Below, piece after piece: positions 1 through 9,674 of a stretch of DNA of 64,000 nt (position 1 is the stretch's first letter; each line of letters begins with the position of its first letter). The notes under the pieces were generated by a model. That model had not been told where the DNA came from. It ran no database searches and saw only the letters and a program-made list of their open reading frames with translations. A program made the translations under genes and the position numbers. Where the stretch lies: assembly GCF_017355205.1 (NCBI RefSeq), contig NZ_JADIJK010000021.1, positions 32,498-96,497 on the forward strand, in the 5' to 3' direction. Source of the DNA: Bacillus sp. SD088 (GTDB taxonomy: Bacteria; Bacillota; Bacilli; Bacillales; Bacillaceae_C).

Positions 1-49
1 ACTATTAAGATTGATCTTAATCTACACAAGTTCTAGAGATTAGTGATTT

Positions 50-73
50 AAACCCGGAGATTCCGGGTTTTTC
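50..73 (+). terminator. Rho-independent terminator of an upstream gene
   Basis: An 8-bp hairpin (AACCCGGA, 3-nt loop, TCCGGGTT) is followed by a short T tract. No coding region is visible before it inside the window, so it probably ends a gene lying to the left. Confidence 0.75.
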
Positions 74-90
74 CTTTGGGCTGGAATAGA

Positions 91-130
91 TGTTTTTTTT
101 GGATAGGGGCGCCTTGCGCTTTTCTTGTTA
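91..130. repeat. Partial copy of dispersed repeat family B
   Basis: The module GGGGCGCCTTGCGCTTTTCT recurs near 56270-56298 and, slightly diverged, near 10235-10260. Only the end of the repeat is present here, just upstream of purU. Confidence 0.55.
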
Positions 131-178
131 TTTGTTAAACTATTTTAAATAAGAATTATACAGTTAGAGGGGTATGAA

Positions 179-1081
179 ATGCTGAAAGATTATCGAAAGA
201 CATTGGAAGAATATCGTCAAAATAATTTAGATCGCGCAAGATTACTTATTAAATGTCCAGACCAGCCAGGAATTGTTGCTACAGTTTCAACATTCTTACA
301 AACACATGATGCAAACATTCTTGAATCAAGTCAATATTCTGAGGATCCTGTAGGAGGAAACTTTTTTATCCGGATGGAATTTGCTTGTCCAAAATTAACA
401 GAAAAGAAAGCGAAAATAGAAGCAGAGTTCGCTGAGATTGGTTCTCGTTTCAATATGAAATATGAGTTTCGTTATGTAAGTTCCCTTAAAAAAACCGCCA
501 TTTTTGTATCGAAAGAACCACATTGCTTAAGAGAGTTATTGTGGGAATGGCAAAATGGAGATGTAATGATGGATATCTCTTGCATCATTAGTAATTATGA
601 GGATTCACGAGAATTAGCGGCATCACTAGGAATTCCCTTTTACTATATCCCGGCAAATAAAGAAATCCGTAATGAAGTGGAAGAGAAACAACTGAAGATT
701 TTAAAGGATCATGGTATAGAGTTAATTATCTTAGCAAGATATATGCAAATCTTAACACCAAATTTTGTTTCCCACTATCCAAAACAAATCATCAATATCC
801 ACCATTCGTTTTTACCTGCATTTATTGGAGCAAGACCGTACGAAAAAGCGTTTGCCCGTGGAGTTAAATTGATTGGCGCAACTTCGCATTACGTGACAAA
901 CGATCTAGATGAGGGCCCGATTATTGAGCAAGGGGTAGAACGAGTGAATCACCGAGACCAAGTACAAGATTTAAAGAAAATTGGTAAAAACATTGAACGA
1001 AGTGTATTAGCACGTGCTGTTAAATGGCACTTGCAAGATCGAGTCATTGTAACAGGTAATAAGACGATTGTTTTTGATTAA
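179..1081 (+). CDS. purU: Formyltetrahydrofolate deformylase
   Basis: Hydrolyses 10-formyl-THF to formate and THF, balancing one-carbon pools; cytosolic. The 300-residue length is typical. An N-terminal ACT domain (about residues 20-95) is followed by a formyltransferase fold (about 100-290) with the NIHHSFLPAF motif carrying the catalytic Asn and His, and a downstream Asp in LDEGPIIEQ. The ATG is preceded by AGAGGGG at good spacing. It is a single-gene unit closed by a bidirectional terminator at 1091-1123. Relatives such as methionyl-tRNA formyltransferase lack the ACT domain, so the call is firm. Confidence 0.96.
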   Translation: MLKDYRKTLEEYRQNNLDRARLLIKCPDQPGIVATVSTFLQTHDANILESSQYSEDPVGGNFFIRMEFACPKLTEKKAKIEAEFAEIGSRFNMKYEFRYVSSLKKTAIFVSKEPHCLRELLWEWQNGDVMMDISCIISNYEDSRELAASLGIPFYYIPANKEIRNEVEEKQLKILKDHGIELIILARYMQILTPNFVSHYPKQIINIHHSFLPAFIGARPYEKAFARGVKLIGATSHYVTNDLDEGPIIEQGVERVNHRDQVQDLKKIGKNIERSVLARAVKWHLQDRVIVTGNKTIVFD

Positions 1082-1090
1082 TACATTTGA

Positions 1091-1123
1091 AAAAAACCTT
1101 ACCCATGCGTGGGAAGGTTTTTT
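1091..1123. terminator. Bidirectional terminator between purU and ypjC
   Basis: A-rich flank, imperfect stem (CCTTACCCA against TGGGAAGG with one bulge), TGCG loop and T-rich flank. It can serve the two convergent genes purU (plus) and ypjC (minus). Confidence 0.85.
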
Positions 1124-1165
1124 ATAGTATGAAGTGGTTTGAAGGGATGTTATGCAATCTTAAGG

Positions 1166-2038
1166 CTACACATCGAGTGGTCTTTTATTCTCATCCAAAG
1201 TAAATCCTTCTCCCATTACATCATGGACAGTCGTTACGGAAACAAAAGCGGCAGGGTCAACAGCATTAACGAGCTTTTTTAAATGGACGATTTCATTTCG
1301 GGCAACAACACAATAGAGAATTTCTTTCTCATGCTTTGTGAATGAGCCATAACCTCTTAGTACGGTTACTCCGCGCCCCATGCGCATCAAAATTTCACTC
1401 GCAATATCGTCATGCTTGTTTTCCGATATAATGAATACGCCTTTTGCTGCATAGGATCCTTCTTGAATAAAATCAATCACTTTGGCTGCTACAAAAACGG
1501 CTACCAAGGTGTACATTGCTTCAATATGATCTAAATAAGTTAATAATGAGACGGTAATCACGATAGCATCAAACATGAACATTGTTTTTCCCATACTATA
1601 ACCTTTATATTTCAAAAATAGTCGAGCAATAATGTCGACACCGCCGGTTGTTCCCCCATATCGAAAGATGATTCCTAAACCAATTCCAATAAAAACACCG
1701 GCAAATAAAGCAGCCAAAAACATATCATTATTTAAAGGAATCGTAAAATGGAATCTTTGAAAAATGAATAAAAAGACGGAAACAGCGACCGTACCAATTA
1801 GAGTATAAGTAAATGGTTTTGGTCCAAGGAGCTTCCAACCAATAAAAAATATTGGAATATTCAAGACCAAGTTGGAAATAGATGGATCGATTTCAAAAAC
1901 AAAATACAGTAAAAGTGTGATTCCTGTAAAACCACCTTCCGCTAAATTGTTCTGCATATTGAAATGAACGAGTCCAAACGAGAAAATTGCTGCGCCAAAT
2001 AAGATAAGCACCACATTTTTAGTTTTTATACCAAACAT
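1166..2038 (-). CDS. ypjC: YitT-family membrane protein (DUF161/DUF2179)
   Basis: Integral membrane protein of unknown function. About five hydrophobic helices occupy residues 1-180 and a soluble C-terminal domain (DUF2179 type, about 205-285) contains a glycine-rich GRGVTVLRGYG segment. I start at the ATG giving MFGIKTK, because it follows GGGGG at proper spacing; an upstream in-frame ATG at 2056 has no ribosome site. The resulting 290 residues match B. subtilis YpjC. It is divergent from mazG and has its own promoter at 2158-2186. Confidence 0.9.
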   Translation of the reverse strand: MFGIKTKNVVLILFGAAIFSFGLVHFNMQNNLAEGGFTGITLLLYFVFEIDPSISNLVLNIPIFFIGWKLLGPKPFTYTLIGTVAVSVFLFIFQRFHFTIPLNNDMFLAALFAGVFIGIGLGIIFRYGGTTGGVDIIARLFLKYKGYSMGKTMFMFDAIVITVSLLTYLDHIEAMYTLVAVFVAAKVIDFIQEGSYAAKGVFIISENKHDDIASEILMRMGRGVTVLRGYGSFTKHEKEILYCVVARNEIVHLKKLVNAVDPAAFVSVTTVHDVMGEGFTLDENKRPLDV

Positions 2039-2157
2039 GATTTTGCCCCCAAGCATATACTGAAGTCTATAAATTTATCGCGAATGAACTGGCAACAATC
2101 AGGGTGAGAAAAAATCCCGCTGAATGAAGTTTCATATTATATTATGTAAGCTCATCT

Positions 2158-2186
2158 ATTATAATCATTGTGTTCTTAGTATGCAA
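2158..2186 (-). promoter_or_regulatory. Sigma-A promoter for ypjC
   Basis: On the minus strand TTGCAT, 17 bp, then a perfect TATAAT. The leader to the ypjC start is about 110 nt. Confidence 0.7.
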
Positions 2187-2237
2187 AAATAAAGGGAAGT
2201 ACGGATAGCAAATAGCTCAGGGTCCAAGCGGTAATAT

Positions 2238-2266
2238 TTGTATAAAAAAAAAGAATTCGATAATAT
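2238..2266 (+). promoter_or_regulatory. Sigma-A promoter for mazG-dapB
   Basis: TTGTAT, a 17-bp A-rich spacer, TAATAT. It lies about 110 bp before the mazG start, in the 339-bp intergenic stretch 2039-2377 that it shares with the divergent ypjC promoter. I see nothing else in that stretch. Confidence 0.55.
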
Positions 2267-2377
2267 AAAGTGAAGCATCTTAAGATGTATTAGTTAATCA
2301 TTCCCCTTTGTCTGTCATTATAAGCGTAAATGAAATGGCAGAATTCAATTGTGATCATATTGGAAAGGTTGATTTAT

Positions 2378-2722
2378 ATGAGTAATCAAAAAACAATACA
2401 AGCATTGCAAAAAGAAGTTGATGATTATATCAGCCAATTTAAAGAAGGATATTTTAGTCCACTGGCTTTAACGGCACGATTAACAGAAGAGTTAGGCGAA
2501 TTAGCTCGTGAGATTAATCATTATTATGGTGAGAAGCCAAAGAAATCTTCGGAAGAAGAAAAAACAATAGAGGAAGAATTAGGTGATGTATTATTTGTGA
2601 TGATATGCATGGCTAATTCGTTAGAGATTGATTTACAAAGTGCTCATGATCGAGTGATGAAAAAATTTAATACGCGAGACAAAGATAGATGGACAAAAAA
2701 GAGGGGGAAATCCAATGAGTGA
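2378..2722 (+). CDS. ypjD: MazG-family nucleotide pyrophosphohydrolase
   Basis: All-alpha NTP pyrophosphatase that hydrolyses (d)NTPs to monophosphates, a housecleaning function. At 114 residues it is a single-domain MazG, close to B. subtilis YpjD. The metal-binding signature [10 protein letters not shown] followed by [16 protein letters not shown] is intact. An upstream in-frame ATG at 2330 exists, but the ATG at 2378 has GGAAAGG at 9-nt spacing and matches the family start. The 3' end overlaps dapB by 8 bp, indicating translational coupling. Confidence 0.92.
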   Translation: MSNQKTIQALQKEVDDYISQFKEGYFSPLALTARLTEELGELAREINHYYGEKPKKSSEEEKTIEEELGDVLFVMICMANSLEIDLQSAHDRVMKKFNTRDKDRWTKKRGKSNE

Positions 2723-3518
2723 TTTTATTAAGATTGTAGTTGCAGGACCACGGGGAAGGATGGGACGAGAAGCAGTCAAGCTTGTAGAAGAAACAGAAAA
2801 CTTCCAACTAGTGGCCGTGATTGATCATCGACATAATGGAATGAAGTTAGCAGATATTTTGGAAACATCGCAATCACAGGTAAAAGTTTACACAGACATA
2901 GAGGAATGTTTTCAAAATGAGCAAGCCGATGTTCTTATTGATTTAACGACACCTGAAACCGGCTATTTACATACGAAAACAGCTTTAACTTATGGCGTTA
3001 GACCTGTAGTCGGCACAACTGGATTTTCTCAAGAGGAATTATCAGAGCTCAAAAGCTTAGCGGAAGTAAAAGGACTAGGGTGTATTATTGCTCCAAATTT
3101 TGCAATTGGAGCTATCTTAATGATGAAATTTTCACAAATGGCAAGTAAATACTTTCCGGATGTTGAAATTATGGAAATGCATCATGATCAGAAATTAGAT
3201 GCACCATCGGGGACTGCAGTGAAAACAGCAGAAATGATCAAAGAAAATCGCCCATCTCATCGCCAAGGACATGAAGATGAAAAAGAAACAATCGAAGGTG
3301 CAAGAGGTGCGAACTATGATGGAATGCGAATTCATAGTGTTCGTCTTCCAGGCTTGGTTGCTCATCAACAAGTATTATTTGGTGCGGAAGGACAAACTCT
3401 TACTTTGCGCCACGATTCTTATAATCGCGCATCGTTTATGTCAGGTGTAAAAGTTTCCATAGAAACAATTATGTCTTTAGATACGTTAGTATATGGTTTA
3501 GAGCATATTCTTGTATAA
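2715..3518 (+). CDS. dapB: 4-hydroxy-tetrahydrodipicolinate reductase
   Basis: NAD(P)H-dependent step of the diaminopimelate/lysine pathway, supplying cell-wall peptide and spore dipicolinate precursors. Standard length (267 residues). An N-terminal Rossmann motif GPRGRMG (about 11-17) and the catalytic [15 protein letters not shown] segment with paired His and Lys are present. The start overlaps mazG and follows GAGGGGG. In B. subtilis mgsA follows dapB; here the next gene is bshB1 after only 135 bp. A hairpin begins right at the stop codon. Confidence 0.97.
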   Translation: MSDFIKIVVAGPRGRMGREAVKLVEETENFQLVAVIDHRHNGMKLADILETSQSQVKVYTDIEECFQNEQADVLIDLTTPETGYLHTKTALTYGVRPVVGTTGFSQEELSELKSLAEVKGLGCIIAPNFAIGAILMMKFSQMASKYFPDVEIMEMHHDQKLDAPSGTAVKTAEMIKENRPSHRQGHEDEKETIEGARGANYDGMRIHSVRLPGLVAHQQVLFGAEGQTLTLRHDSYNRASFMSGVKVSIETIMSLDTLVYGLEHILV

Positions 3519-3552
3519 AGCGAGACTGTTGAAGTGAGGACACCCTCACTTA
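3516..3552. repeat. Stop-codon-abutting hairpin repeat, copy 1
   Basis: TAAAGCGAGACTG begins with the dapB stop codon and leads into an 8-bp stem (AAGTGAGG/CCTCACTT) with an ACAC loop. The same arrangement recurs after the genes ending at 46237 and 48476. There is no T tract, so it is not a canonical terminator. Confidence 0.55.
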
Positions 3553-3653
3553 CCATTCTTATTTCTACTCGAATTCTTGCAATGGAAATATTACTACCAG
3601 TTGATTCGAGGAAAAGAAATTTGGAATAAGTTACAGAAGGGGGAATAGAAGAT

Positions 3654-4370
3654 ATGAATGAACAAGGGATAGATGTCCTTGCTTTCGGTGCCCATGCTGA
3701 CGATGTTGAGATCGGGATGGGTGGATCATTAGCGAAATGGGCAAAGGAGAAGAAGGAAATCGTCATATGTGACTTGACAGAAGCTGAGCTATCATCAAAT
3801 GGAGATGTCATTACTAGACGAGATGAAGCTGAGAAAGCGGCTACTTTGCTTGGTGTGCGGGAAAGATTAAATCTTAAATTTCCTGATCGTGGGTTGAGTA
3901 TAGCAGATAAGCATATACGAGAAATGGTACAAGTGATACGTAAATATAAGCCTAAGGTCATTTTTGCGCCATATTATAAAGATCGGCATCCTGATCATGA
4001 ACATTGTGCACAACTGGTGACGGAGGCTTTTTTTTCAGCGGGCATTAGAAAATATCTAGTTGCAGGTGATGCAAAGGCTCATAAACCTACTTTTTTATAT
4101 CACTATATGATTAACGGTTTTGCAACACCTACTTTCATGGTGGATATTACCAATCACATAGAACATAAGATTCAAGCTCTTCAAATGTATCAGTCACAGT
4201 TTTTTCAGGCGGAGAAAGGGGTCCAAACACCCTTAACAGAAGGATATATTGAAACAGTAACAGCAAGAGAAAAATTATTTGGAAAAGAAGTGGGCGTTTC
4301 TTTTGCAGAGGGGTTTGTGGCCAATAAACCACTATTATTACATGAGGATTTATTTGGTGAGAAATTATGA
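3654..4370 (+). CDS. bshB1: GlcNAc-malate deacetylase, bacillithiol biosynthesis
   Basis: Zinc-dependent deacetylase that converts GlcNAc-malate to GlcN-malate, step two of bacillithiol synthesis. PIG-L family; 238 residues. The metal motif [12 protein letters not shown] lies at about 12-23 and a further His pair is in DRHPDHEHC near 110. GGGGG precedes the ATG at suitable spacing. The stop overlaps the bshA start by 4 bp, so the two consecutive pathway enzymes are translationally coupled. Confidence 0.95.
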   Translation: MNEQGIDVLAFGAHADDVEIGMGGSLAKWAKEKKEIVICDLTEAELSSNGDVITRRDEAEKAATLLGVRERLNLKFPDRGLSIADKHIREMVQVIRKYKPKVIFAPYYKDRHPDHEHCAQLVTEAFFSAGIRKYLVAGDAKAHKPTFLYHYMINGFATPTFMVDITNHIEHKIQALQMYQSQFFQAEKGVQTPLTEGYIETVTAREKLFGKEVGVSFAEGFVANKPLLLHEDLFGEKL

Positions 4371-5494
4371 AAATTGGTATAACGTGTTATCCAACTGTTG
4401 GTGGTTCTGGTGTAATAGCGACGGAACTAGGTCAATTATTGGCTGAAAGAGGACATGAGATTCATTTTATCACTTCTAATGTACCGTTCCGTTTAAATGT
4501 TTTACATCCCAATATATTTTTTCATCAAGTATCAGTTAATCAATATTCTGTTTTTCAATACGCTCCTTATGATATTGCTTTGGCAAGTAAAATGGCTGAA
4601 GTGATAAGAAGAGAAGAGCTTGATCTTCTACATGTTCACTATGCAATTCCTCATGCGGTTTGTGCCATCTTAGCAAAACAAATGGTTGATCGCGATGTTA
4701 AAATTGTCACGACTTTACATGGCACAGATATTTCTGTGCTTGGGTATGATCCTACTTTGGTTGAAGCGATTAAATTTGGAATAGAAAAATCGGATGCTGT
4801 AACAGCTGTATCACAGGCTTTAAAAATGCAGACAAATGATTTGATCCATCCTGAGAAAGAAATACGTGTTATTCATAATTTTATTGATGAGCGAGTGTAT
4901 CATAAGGTGAATGCGGAGAAATTAAAAGAAGCTTACGGCATTCATCCACATGAGAAGGTATTGATTCATGTTTCTAATTTTCGCCCGGTTAAAAGAGTCG
5001 ATGATGTTATTTCAGCATTTGCGAGAATTGCTGAAGAAACACCTGCTAAACTTCTGCTAATCGGTGATGGACCGGAGAAGTCAAATTTATGCCATTTAAC
5101 AAAAGAGTTGGACATTGAAGACAAAGTATTATTTTTAGGAAAACAAGATCATTTGGAAGAATTATACTCAATCAGCGATCTTATGCTGCTTCTTTCGGAA
5201 AAAGAAAGTTTTGGATTAGTAGCATTAGAAGCAATGGCCTGTGGTGTCCCCTGTATTGGAACGAATATCGGTGGGATCCCGGAAGTGATTATGGATAGTT
5301 TTAATGGATTTCTTTGCAATATCGGAGACGTAGAATCGATCGCGGAAAAAGCGATTTTAATCTTAACGGATCCGACTCTGTATAATCAACTTTCGGAAAA
5401 TGCGATCATTACCCCTGAAAAATATTTCCCTTCGCATATGATTGTGGAGCAATATGAGCAGTTGTATCAATCTTTTACCGAAAAGGTAAAATAA
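4367..5494 (+). CDS. bshA: UDP-GlcNAc:L-malate glycosyltransferase, bacillithiol biosynthesis
   Basis: GT4-family retaining glycosyltransferase making N-acetylglucosaminyl-L-malate, the first committed step of bacillithiol. 375 residues with a GT-B fold: the N-terminal lobe starts with [14 protein letters not shown] and the C-terminal donor-sugar site carries [16 protein letters not shown] (E-x7-E). The overlap with bshB1 and the 13-bp gap to cca fit the B. subtilis order bshB1-bshA-cca-birA. bshC is not in the window. Confidence 0.95.
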   Translation: MKIGITCYPTVGGSGVIATELGQLLAERGHEIHFITSNVPFRLNVLHPNIFFHQVSVNQYSVFQYAPYDIALASKMAEVIRREELDLLHVHYAIPHAVCAILAKQMVDRDVKIVTTLHGTDISVLGYDPTLVEAIKFGIEKSDAVTAVSQALKMQTNDLIHPEKEIRVIHNFIDERVYHKVNAEKLKEAYGIHPHEKVLIHVSNFRPVKRVDDVISAFARIAEETPAKLLLIGDGPEKSNLCHLTKELDIEDKVLFLGKQDHLEELYSISDLMLLLSEKESFGLVALEAMACGVPCIGTNIGGIPEVIMDSFNGFLCNIGDVESIAEKAILILTDPTLYNQLSENAIITPEKYFPSHMIVEQYEQLYQSFTEKVK

Positions 5495-5507
5495 GGAGTT
5501 TATGATG

Positions 5508-6725
5508 ATGGACAGATTATTCATCCAGGCAAAGCCAATCATTCTTCGACTAAAGGAAGCGGGCTATGAAGCATATTATGTTGGTGGAGCAGTGAGAGAT
5601 TATATTCTTAAAAGGGAAATCCATGATATCGATATTGCGACTTCAGCCACTCCAATGGAAGTAAAATCCATTTTTTCTTCTACAGTGGATGTCGGGATCG
5701 AACACGGAACGATATTGGTTATTCACGAAGGACGGGGCTATGAAGTCACGACATTTCGGGCTGAAGCCAAATATGTTGATTTTCGTAGACCTGAAAGTGT
5801 CTCTTTTATTCGTTCTTTACAAGATGATTTAAGGCGTCGAGATTTTACGATCAATGCAATGGCTATGGATGAAGAAGGAATCATCAAGGACCCCTTCAAT
5901 GGCAGAGAAGCGATTGAAAAGCGCTGTATAAAAACTGTCGGCTCCGCAACAGAACGATTTGGCGAAGATGCTCTCAGGTTAATGAGAGCCATACGCTTTG
6001 TCAGCCAGCTTGGCTTTAAACTCGATTCAAGGACGGAAGAAGCATTAATCCAACAAGCTCCGTTACTGCAAAATATTGCTATAGAAAGAATTTTGCTGGA
6101 GATGGAGAAACTTTTAAAAGGAAAAAAAGTAAAATGCGCTTTAAAAATAGCAAGAAAATCCAAATTAAACCATTATTGGCCTGCTATTTTTAATCAAGAT
6201 TATATAATCGATCAGATCTTCGAAATGCCTATAGAGGAATTAACTCTTATGGAACGATGGTTACTAGCGTTGTATTTAGAAAAAGCGGAAGAACCTCAAA
6301 AACAATTAAAAAAGTGGAAAATGCCAACAAAAGAAATAAAGAAGCTACAACGAGCATTATCATTCTTGACCTGGCGAATGAAAAATAAATGGACAAATGT
6401 CCAACTTTACCGAGCAGGTAAGGAGATTGCAGGGATGGTTGAGAAGGTAGCTTGTGTTTTACAAGATAAAAGCCCTCGTTTAGTAACAGCTATAATCTAT
6501 GAACAGTTTGCTGAATTTCCAATTACGGACCGTTCGCAATTAGCCATTACTGGAACAGATGTGTTGAAATGGAAGCAAAAAGCGCCAGGGGCATGGATAA
6601 GTCAATTATTGAATCAACTGGAAGAGGAAATTCTTAATCAAAAAATTCCAAATGAACGGGAAATGATTCGGGGGTGGGTGAAGGAGTGGGAAAATCCATC
6701 AAGCAACAAATATTCGAAGCCTTAG
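5508..6725 (+). CDS. cca: CCA tRNA nucleotidyltransferase
   Basis: Adds or repairs the 3'-CCA of tRNAs using CTP and ATP. A class II nucleotidyltransferase head (GGAVRD, DIDIA metal Asp pair, RRDFTINAMA) is followed by helical neck, body and tail. Three ATGs lie in tandem (5502, 5505, 5508). AAGGAG sits only 3 nt before the first but 9 nt before the third, and the third also matches the B. subtilis start, so I use 5508 (405 residues). It overlaps birA by 40 bp. Confidence 0.95.
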   Translation: MDRLFIQAKPIILRLKEAGYEAYYVGGAVRDYILKREIHDIDIATSATPMEVKSIFSSTVDVGIEHGTILVIHEGRGYEVTTFRAEAKYVDFRRPESVSFIRSLQDDLRRRDFTINAMAMDEEGIIKDPFNGREAIEKRCIKTVGSATERFGEDALRLMRAIRFVSQLGFKLDSRTEEALIQQAPLLQNIAIERILLEMEKLLKGKKVKCALKIARKSKLNHYWPAIFNQDYIIDQIFEMPIEELTLMERWLLALYLEKAEEPQKQLKKWKMPTKEIKKLQRALSFLTWRMKNKWTNVQLYRAGKEIAGMVEKVACVLQDKSPRLVTAIIYEQFAEFPITDRSQLAITGTDVLKWKQKAPGAWISQLLNQLEEEILNQKIPNEREMIRGWVKEWENPSSNKYSKP

Positions 6726-7666
6726 CTAAAGCGGAGGGGCAATATTTATCAGGTCAACATCTTGCCGATCTAATTGGTTGCTCTAGAACGGCCATTTGGA
6801 AACAAATAGAGGAACTGAGAAAATCAAGCATTGAAATTGAGGCTGTTCGAAAAAAAGGCTACCGTTTAATACATTTACCAGATGGGCTTACGGAAAATGA
6901 AATTTTATATGGACTCGAAGCAACTATACTGGGAAAAAAAGTGATTCATTTGGAAACAACTACTTCTACTCAGGAAATTGCTCATCAAGAGGCAGCTAAA
7001 GGTGCGCCCGAGGGCACGCTGATCATTTCTGAGGAACAAACAAGTGGGAGGGGAAGAATGTCACGTGCATGGCATTCTTCTAAACAAAAAGGGATATGGA
7101 TGAGTTTAATTTTACGACCAATCGTACCTTTAGAAAAAGCACCACCATTTACACTCATTACCGCCATTGCTGTAGCGAAAGCGATTGAGGACCTGTTTGA
7201 GCTAGAACCTGAAATAAAATGGCCAAATGACCTATTATTGAATGGCAAAAAGATTACAGGCATTTTAACGGAATTACAAGGAGAAGCAGATCAAGTCAAT
7301 TATTTAATCATTGGCATGGGGATCAATGTGAACCAGGATATTCAAGATTTTCCTAATGAATTACAGGATAAAGTAACTTCTTTATTTATTGAGTCTGGGA
7401 AAAGAATAAAGAGAAAAATAATTGTTCAACATATTTTGAAGAATTTAGAGAAATATTATTTGATTTTCATAGAAAAAGGCTTCGCTCCCCTGAAGATTAT
7501 TTGGGAAGAATATGCCGTCAGTATTGGAAAAGTAATAACAGCACAAACGAGTAGGGAAAAGATAACGGGCATTGCCGAGGGAATCACAAACGACGGAGTG
7601 CTTCTAATTCGCGATGGAAATGGTCAAGTTCATTCTATTTATTCAGCAGATATTTTCATTCATTAA
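6686..7666 (+). CDS. birA: Biotin-protein ligase / biotin operon repressor
   Basis: Biotinylates acetyl-CoA and pyruvate carboxylases, and as biotinyl-AMP-bound dimer represses biotin genes. An N-terminal winged helix (SGQHLADLIGCSRTAIWKQ, about 22-40) precedes a BPL domain with GRGRMSRAW and KWPNDLLLNGKKITG (catalytic Lys), then a C-terminal SH3-like cap. The GTG at 6686 (326 residues) aligns residue for residue with the B. subtilis start. A GTG at 6674 is the alternative. Both lie inside the cca 3' end. Confidence 0.94.
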   Translation: MGKSIKQQIFEALAKAEGQYLSGQHLADLIGCSRTAIWKQIEELRKSSIEIEAVRKKGYRLIHLPDGLTENEILYGLEATILGKKVIHLETTTSTQEIAHQEAAKGAPEGTLIISEEQTSGRGRMSRAWHSSKQKGIWMSLILRPIVPLEKAPPFTLITAIAVAKAIEDLFELEPEIKWPNDLLLNGKKITGILTELQGEADQVNYLIIGMGINVNQDIQDFPNELQDKVTSLFIESGKRIKRKIIVQHILKNLEKYYLIFIEKGFAPLKIIWEEYAVSIGKVITAQTSREKITGIAEGITNDGVLLIRDGNGQVHSIYSADIFIH

Positions 7667-7695
7667 TGGTCAGATGGAAAAGAGTTTGTTATAAT
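7667..7695 (+). promoter_or_regulatory. Sigma-A promoter of panBCD
   Basis: TGGTCA, 17 bp, perfect TATAAT with an extended TGT just before it. It begins immediately after the birA stop, separating panBCD from the upstream operon and leaving a leader of about 240 nt. Confidence 0.65.
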
Positions 7696-7701
7696 TTAGT
7701 T

Positions 7702-7784
7702 GGGCAGTATCTATACGAACTGCACCTACAAATATAATGATTTTGGATTTAGCTCCAGTAACTAAAGTGAGCTACTCTATAATC
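7702..7784 (+). ncRNA. Structured panB leader, candidate pan RNA motif
   Basis: Between the panB promoter and a terminator-like hairpin lie two stem-loops. The first (7702-7726) pairs GGGCAGT with ACTGCACC, leaving a single bulged adenosine at 7724. The second (about 7746-7784) has a TAGCTC/GAGCTA stem. The pan RNA motif of Firmicutes is a hairpin with bulged adenosines upstream of pantothenate genes; location and bulge agree, but I cannot compare with its covariance model. It may instead be unrelated leader structure. Confidence 0.4.
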
Positions 7785-7842
7785 TGCCTTGATCCATTTT
7801 GTGACTGGGACAGAGGACCTGTGAATAATGAATGAGAGATGT

Positions 7843-7880
7843 AAGAGTCCTTCTGCCTATTTGCAGAGGACTCTTTTGTT
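7843..7880 (+). terminator. Terminator-like hairpin in the panB leader
   Basis: A 13-bp stem (AAGAGTCCT then CTGC against GCAG and AGGACTCTT, one bulged T) followed by TTTTGTT. It sits about 60 bp before panB and about 150 bp after the panB promoter, so it could act as an attenuator rather than end birA. Confidence 0.75.
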
Positions 7881-7939
7881 AATTGATGGTAATCTCGCAT
7901 TTCATTACGGTATCCTCGGACAAAAAAGGAGGAGACGAA

Positions 7940-8773
7940 ATGAAGAAGACAACAGATTTTCAGCAAATGAAACAAGCGAAAGAAAAAATTGCCATGGTGA
8001 CGGCTTATGATTGTCCGCAAGGCAAACTGGCTGAAAAGGCGGAAGTTGATTTAGTGCTTGTCGGAGATTCTTTAGGTATGGTGGTTTTAGGTTATGATTC
8101 GACTGTACCCGTGACCTTGGATGATATGATTCATCATACAAAAGCGGTTAAAAGAGGAGCAAGTGATACGTTTATTGTCGCGGATTTACCGTTTATGACT
8201 TATCATGTGAGCAAAGCGGAAGCAATGAAATCAGCTGCAATGCTTATGCAAAAAGGTGGAGCACATGCGATTAAGGTTGAAGGGGGCGGCGAGGTTATCG
8301 AAACGATCCGTGCTTTAACGGCAGCTGGAGTTCCTGTAATGGCGCATTTAGGACTTACTCCGCAAACAGCCGGTGTTTTGGGTGGTTTCAAAGTACAAGG
8401 AAAAACCGCAGAAGCTGCATCTCTCTTAGTTGAAGAAGCCAAAAGATGTGAAGAGGCTGGGGCATTTGCTCTTGTGCTTGAATGTATTCCCAAGCAACTA
8501 GGGCAAATTGTAACTGAGAGTATTTCGATTCCGACCATTGGCATAGGCGCGGGAAATGAAACAGATGGTCAGGTGCTTGTGCTTCATGATCTCATTAATT
8601 TTGGCGTTGATCGTGTCGCAAAGTTTGTGAGACAATATGGTGATGTAAATCAAGTCCTTGAAACTGGCATTCGAGATTATATAGAAGATGTTAAGCAAGG
8701 TACGTTTCCATCTGAGAAACATTCATTTACGATGAATGAACATGAGCTCGAATTATTATATGGAGGAAAATAG
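7940..8773 (+). CDS. panB: Ketopantoate hydroxymethyltransferase
   Basis: Transfers a hydroxymethyl group from methylene-THF to alpha-ketoisovalerate, first step of pantoate synthesis. From the ATG at 7940, preceded by AGGAGG at 7 nt, it has 277 residues, the same as B. subtilis PanB. Upstream in-frame starts (7883) lack a ribosome site. It shows [15 protein letters not shown] (metal Asp region), MAHLGLTPQ and IGIGAG. First gene of panBCD, with 1 bp between its stop and panC. Confidence 0.97.
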   Translation: MKKTTDFQQMKQAKEKIAMVTAYDCPQGKLAEKAEVDLVLVGDSLGMVVLGYDSTVPVTLDDMIHHTKAVKRGASDTFIVADLPFMTYHVSKAEAMKSAAMLMQKGGAHAIKVEGGGEVIETIRALTAAGVPVMAHLGLTPQTAGVLGGFKVQGKTAEAASLLVEEAKRCEEAGAFALVLECIPKQLGQIVTESISIPTIGIGAGNETDGQVLVLHDLINFGVDRVAKFVRQYGDVNQVLETGIRDYIEDVKQGTFPSEKHSFTMNEHELELLYGGK

Positions 8774-8774
8774 C

Positions 8775-9674
8775 ATGGAGATTTTCACCACGAAAAAAGC
8801 ATTGCAAAAGCATATACAGCATGTAATAACAAGTGGAAAGTCTATAGGATTTGTTCCCACAATGGGTTCTTTACATGAGGGACATTTAACTTTGGTTGAA
8901 AAGTCCGTTGCGGATAATGATTGTACAGTCATGAGTATTTTTGTGAATCCGCTCCAATTTGGGCCCAAGGAAGATTTTCATGCTTATCCAAGGAATCACG
9001 AGCAAGATCAAAGTCTAGCTGAAAGAGCTGGTGTCGATATTTTATTTATGCCAGATGTTGCGGAAATGTATGACCAAGAACGTTCATTCAAAATAGATGT
9101 ACTGCAACGAACGGACCAGCTTTGTGGGAAAAGTAGGCCAGGGCATTTTGATGGTGTTGCCACGATTTTAATGAAATTATTTCATCTTGTTAGTCCTCAC
9201 CGAGTGTATTTTGGGTTAAAAGATGCTCAACAAATATCAGTAATAGATGCACTTATTCACTATTTTGATTTTCCAATTGAGCTCGTAGCTGTTGATACGG
9301 TGAGGGAACATGACGGTTTAGCCAAAAGCTCTCGAAATGTGAATTTAACTAACCTAGAGCGTAAAGAAGCTCCTTCTCTATACAGGGCTTTACAAATCGG
9401 TGAGCAACTCATTAGTCAAGGTGAAAGAAACATAGCAAGTGTTACAAAAGAGATTCATCATCATATAGAAAAACATACAAGCGGAAAAATCGACTATATC
9501 GAGCTCCTTCGATTTCCAGAATTACAGCCATTACAAATGATTGAAGGGAAAGTAATTATTGCGATAGCTGTTCAATTTTCCAAAGCACGGTTAATTGATA
9601 ATATGATTCTTAATGTTGAGGCGCAAGGAGGGAATTTAGATGTTCCGGACAATGATGAACGGAAAAATTCATAG
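8775..9674 (+). CDS. panC: Pantothenate synthetase
   Basis: ATP-dependent ligation of pantoate and beta-alanine through a pantoyl-adenylate. HIGH-like [11 protein letters not shown] near residue 33 and the FGLKDAQQ loop are intact. The ATG at 8775, with GGAGG about 8 bp upstream inside the panB end, gives 299 residues, slightly longer than B. subtilis PanC (286) because of the C-terminal end, which overlaps panD by 35 bp. Confidence 0.96.
   Translation: MEIFTTKKALQKHIQHVITSGKSIGFVPTMGSLHEGHLTLVEKSVADNDCTVMSIFVNPLQFGPKEDFHAYPRNHEQDQSLAERAGVDILFMPDVAEMYDQERSFKIDVLQRTDQLCGKSRPGHFDGVATILMKLFHLVSPHRVYFGLKDAQQISVIDALIHYFDFPIELVAVDTVREHDGLAKSSRNVNLTNLERKEAPSLYRALQIGEQLISQGERNIASVTKEIHHHIEKHTSGKIDYIELLRFPELQPLQMIEGKVIIAIAVQFSKARLIDNMILNVEAQGGNLDVPDNDERKNS

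Noticed and set aside
3419..3961. 180-codon minus-strand frame across dapB end and bshB1 start
   Set aside because: Antisense to two well-conserved genes, with no ribosome site or recognisable protein.
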